Below, piece by piece: positions 62,591 to 64,000 of a stretch of 64,000 nucleotides of DNA. This DNA comes from Ophiocordyceps camponoti-saundersi (nom. inval.) (Eukaryota; Ascomycota; Sordariomycetes; Hypocreales; Ophiocordycipitaceae), in contig PDHQ01000013.1 in assembly GCA_003339415.1 (NCBI GenBank), positions 234,793-298,792 on the forward strand, read 5' to 3'. The translations under genes were made by a program, and so were the position numbers. Under the pieces are notes generated by a model that was given only the letters and a program-made list of their open reading frames with translations, was not told the DNA's origin and made no database searches. How positions within the stretch are numbered: the stretch's first letter is position 1; every line of letters begins with the position of its first letter.

Positions 62591-62699
62591 ATCGACGATA
62601 TGACGAATGCCACACGACTCATCAACGAGTTCCAGAAGTTATCAAGAAAGCGTAAGGGAAAAGCATATCACGTCTGCATCGCCTCCTCACTCGTGCAAG

Positions 62700-62825
62700 C
62701 CATGAGACGGATATCCAGGTAATTAAAGCCGTATCCGAGGTCTGTAAGCAGTGTCAACTTAACAGCCCGGCACCACAACGGTTCAAGTTTCGACTCGAGG
62801 ACGATAAAGACTTTAACTTCTTTTC
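62700..62825 (+). pseudogene. Copia-like integrase N-terminal fragment
   Basis: Reads AVSEVCKQCQLNSPAPQRFK then FRLEDDKDFNF, the CxxC end of an integrase zinc domain. It overlaps in sequence type with the start of 56556 (FKFSIKDDCDFNH). Confidence 0.6.
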
Positions 62826-63430
62826 GACTATACCTCTTTGCTATTTTACTCGACCCACGATATAAAGATATACACTTTAAAGAAGACGGCTTTTTATATT
62901 AGTATTCGACTATTAAAAGAGATGTTTTATCTCTTTTTCAAGAAGAATATAACTTGTGAGTCAAGTTGGTATTTTTTTTATCTATTTTTAGTAATTGTCT
63001 TTTAGTTATAAAGCTATGGAAACAATAGAAATGGATATAAAAAGCTCCCGGAACGTCTATTTCTAACGAGTTTAACTTTAATATACAGCAGAAAAATACG
63101 GAAAATAACGAAGAACCTATCTCTCTTCTTTAGTGTATCTTGCTAAACTCCCTTTGCAATCCCGCAAAAGGTCCGAGAAGCCGACCTCTATACTAATATC
63201 TCGAAATGCGTATATAAATTAAAGATACTAATTTCTCTAGTAAGTATTTTTTTTTATTTATCTATTTATTCAACTAATTTGTCTAGCTCTTTTTAACCGG
63301 CTTCGAAGAGTTATTATAATTTTAAAGTATAATATAGAGCCGCAAAAACTTTTTAAAGTCTTCTACTAAGAGGCCCGCCATTTTCCATATCTTCCTGTCC
63401 GCGGAATCGGAGGCTACGCAGCAGTCGATG
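62826..63430 (+). pseudogene. AT-rich hAT-derived segment
   Basis: 62840-62965 reads AILLDPRYKDIHFKEDGFLY, a stop, then YSTIKRDVLSLFQEEYNL; LDPRYK is a hAT signature. The rest is AT-rich with TA-biased stops and looks RIP-affected. 63115-63150 resembles 55448-55480. Confidence 0.6.
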
Positions 63431-63434
63431 GACG

Positions 63435-63890
63435 TTGGAAAGTCAGCCTCACTCTTCGGGACTCGGACGGCAACGAAAAGACGCTCCTCCGTTTAAGGGG
63501 CAAGCCACGGAGGAAGAGATCAAGCGTTATCAGGCCATTGTTAGCAGCCTGATGTACGCAGCTATCATCACCAGAGCCGACATTGCGTTTGCCGTTAGAA
63601 GGCTTCCACAAGGACTTGTCAATCCCGGCCCTGATCACTTCAATTCCGCAGTACAAGTGCTGGAATTCCTCAGGGGCACTCAGGACCTCTCTATCGCCTT
63701 TGACGGCAAGGACCTATCGATCGTGGCCATGTCAGATGCCTCGTTCGGCGATAACCACGATCGCAAGAGCACAGGGGGCTACATTATCCGGGTCTTCGGG
63801 GGTGTGGTGTCCTTCAAATCCGGGAAACAAGATACGGTCACAACCTCTTTAACAGAGACTGAGTTCCTGGCCCTAATAACCCTATCACGA
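63435..63890 (+). pseudogene. Copia family A RNase H fragment
   Basis: Reads IKRYQAIVSSLMYAAIITRA, DIAFAVRRLPQGLVNPGPDH, AMSDASFGDNHDRKSTGGYI and TTSLTETEFLALITLS. These include the catalytic Asp of S-D-A-S and the TE-x-E motif. Open for about 150 codons. Collinear with 16800-17160 of the RIPped element. Confidence 0.87.
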
Positions 63891-64000
63891 TCAGCCTCTT
63901 ATGCCCCCCTTGACCCCTGACTCTCTAGAGTTTATAGGGAGCTTGCAGAGGACCCCTCGAAAGGAGACATCAATTCCTGGGTCACTCAGTTAATCCAGGC
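63891..64000 (+). pseudogene. Short copia family A pieces at the window edge
   Basis: 63891-63945 resembles the segment before the RT at 52985-53045 (CCTCTTATG...GACCCCTGACTC...TTATAGGGA). It is then joined to gag sequence (GDINSWVTQLIQA, as at 58926-58980), which runs out of the window. Confidence 0.65.

Larger units (their letters stand above)
52250..64000 (+). mobile_element. Patchwork of sense-oriented transposon fragments
   Basis: Umbrella entry. At least 20 recognisable pieces of copia families A, B and possibly D, a gypsy chromovirus and a hAT transposon follow each other in scrambled order, 60-650 bp each. They are separated by short unassigned stretches. All pieces with an identifiable protein read on the + strand. 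Most are GC-normal, unlike the RIPped copy at 12.5 kb. Stops and frameshifts interrupt nearly all pieces. No LTR pair can be found. Confidence 0.85.

Overview
The window looks like nuclear DNA of a filamentous ascomycete (Pezizomycotina, probably a Sordariomycete; the species cannot be read from the sequence). The reasons are GC-rich genes with short GT-AG introns of 46-185 nt, fungal families (Ste50, Nha1, alpha-arrestin with a PY motif, C2H2 plus fungal_trans regulator, mitochondrial ATPase-expression protein), dense intergenic microsatellites (CT, GAA, GGTA/TACC, TATG, long poly-C/poly-G), and one 6.2 kb AT-rich retrotransposon nearly stripped of CA/TG dinucleotides, the signature of repeat-induced point mutation (RIP). 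Many GTG/TTG/CTG-initiated reading frames were re-started at ATG, and split genes were rebuilt by matching splice phase.

1-11 kb is a gene-rich arm: 3' part of ste50, a small acidic-tailed membrane protein, a conserved fungal protein of unknown function, gpi12 (GPI-anchor deacetylase), a small ER-type membrane protein and the long Na+/H+ antiporter nha1. 12,480-18,669 is a complete Ty1/copia-type LTR element (here called family A) with 298-bp LTRs and a GTTTT target-site duplication, mutated to death by RIP. 19-22 kb holds three small minus-strand genes: a GPI-anchored Ser-rich surface protein, a single-TM protein and a secreted CAP/PR-1 protein. 22-28.7 kb is a gene-poor stretch in front of a 1,111-aa zinc-finger regulator. 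32.2-38.5 kb is another gene-poor stretch, rich in homopolymers and pyrimidine tracts, in front of an alpha-arrestin. 43-49 kb carries a GTPBP1-like translational GTPase (5 exons, poly-Ala tract), lsm3 (4 exons) and an AEP2/ATP13-like mitochondrial protein. 50.5-51.6 kb is a protein-kinase-like gene.

From about 52.2 kb to the right edge the window has no intact host gene that I can recognise. It is a patchwork of more than 20 short fragments (about 60-650 bp) from at least four transposon groups: copia family A (the same family as the RIPped copy), at least one other copia-like family (B, possibly also D), a gypsy chromovirus and a hAT DNA transposon. They are out of order and cut into one another, every fragment I can identify reads on the + strand, and most are not RIPped. 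This one-orientation fragment archive is the most unusual feature of the window.

The host genes do not form an obvious pathway cluster. The two gpi12-centred divergent/convergent arrangements and the lsm3/ATP13 divergent pair look like ordinary fungal gene packing.
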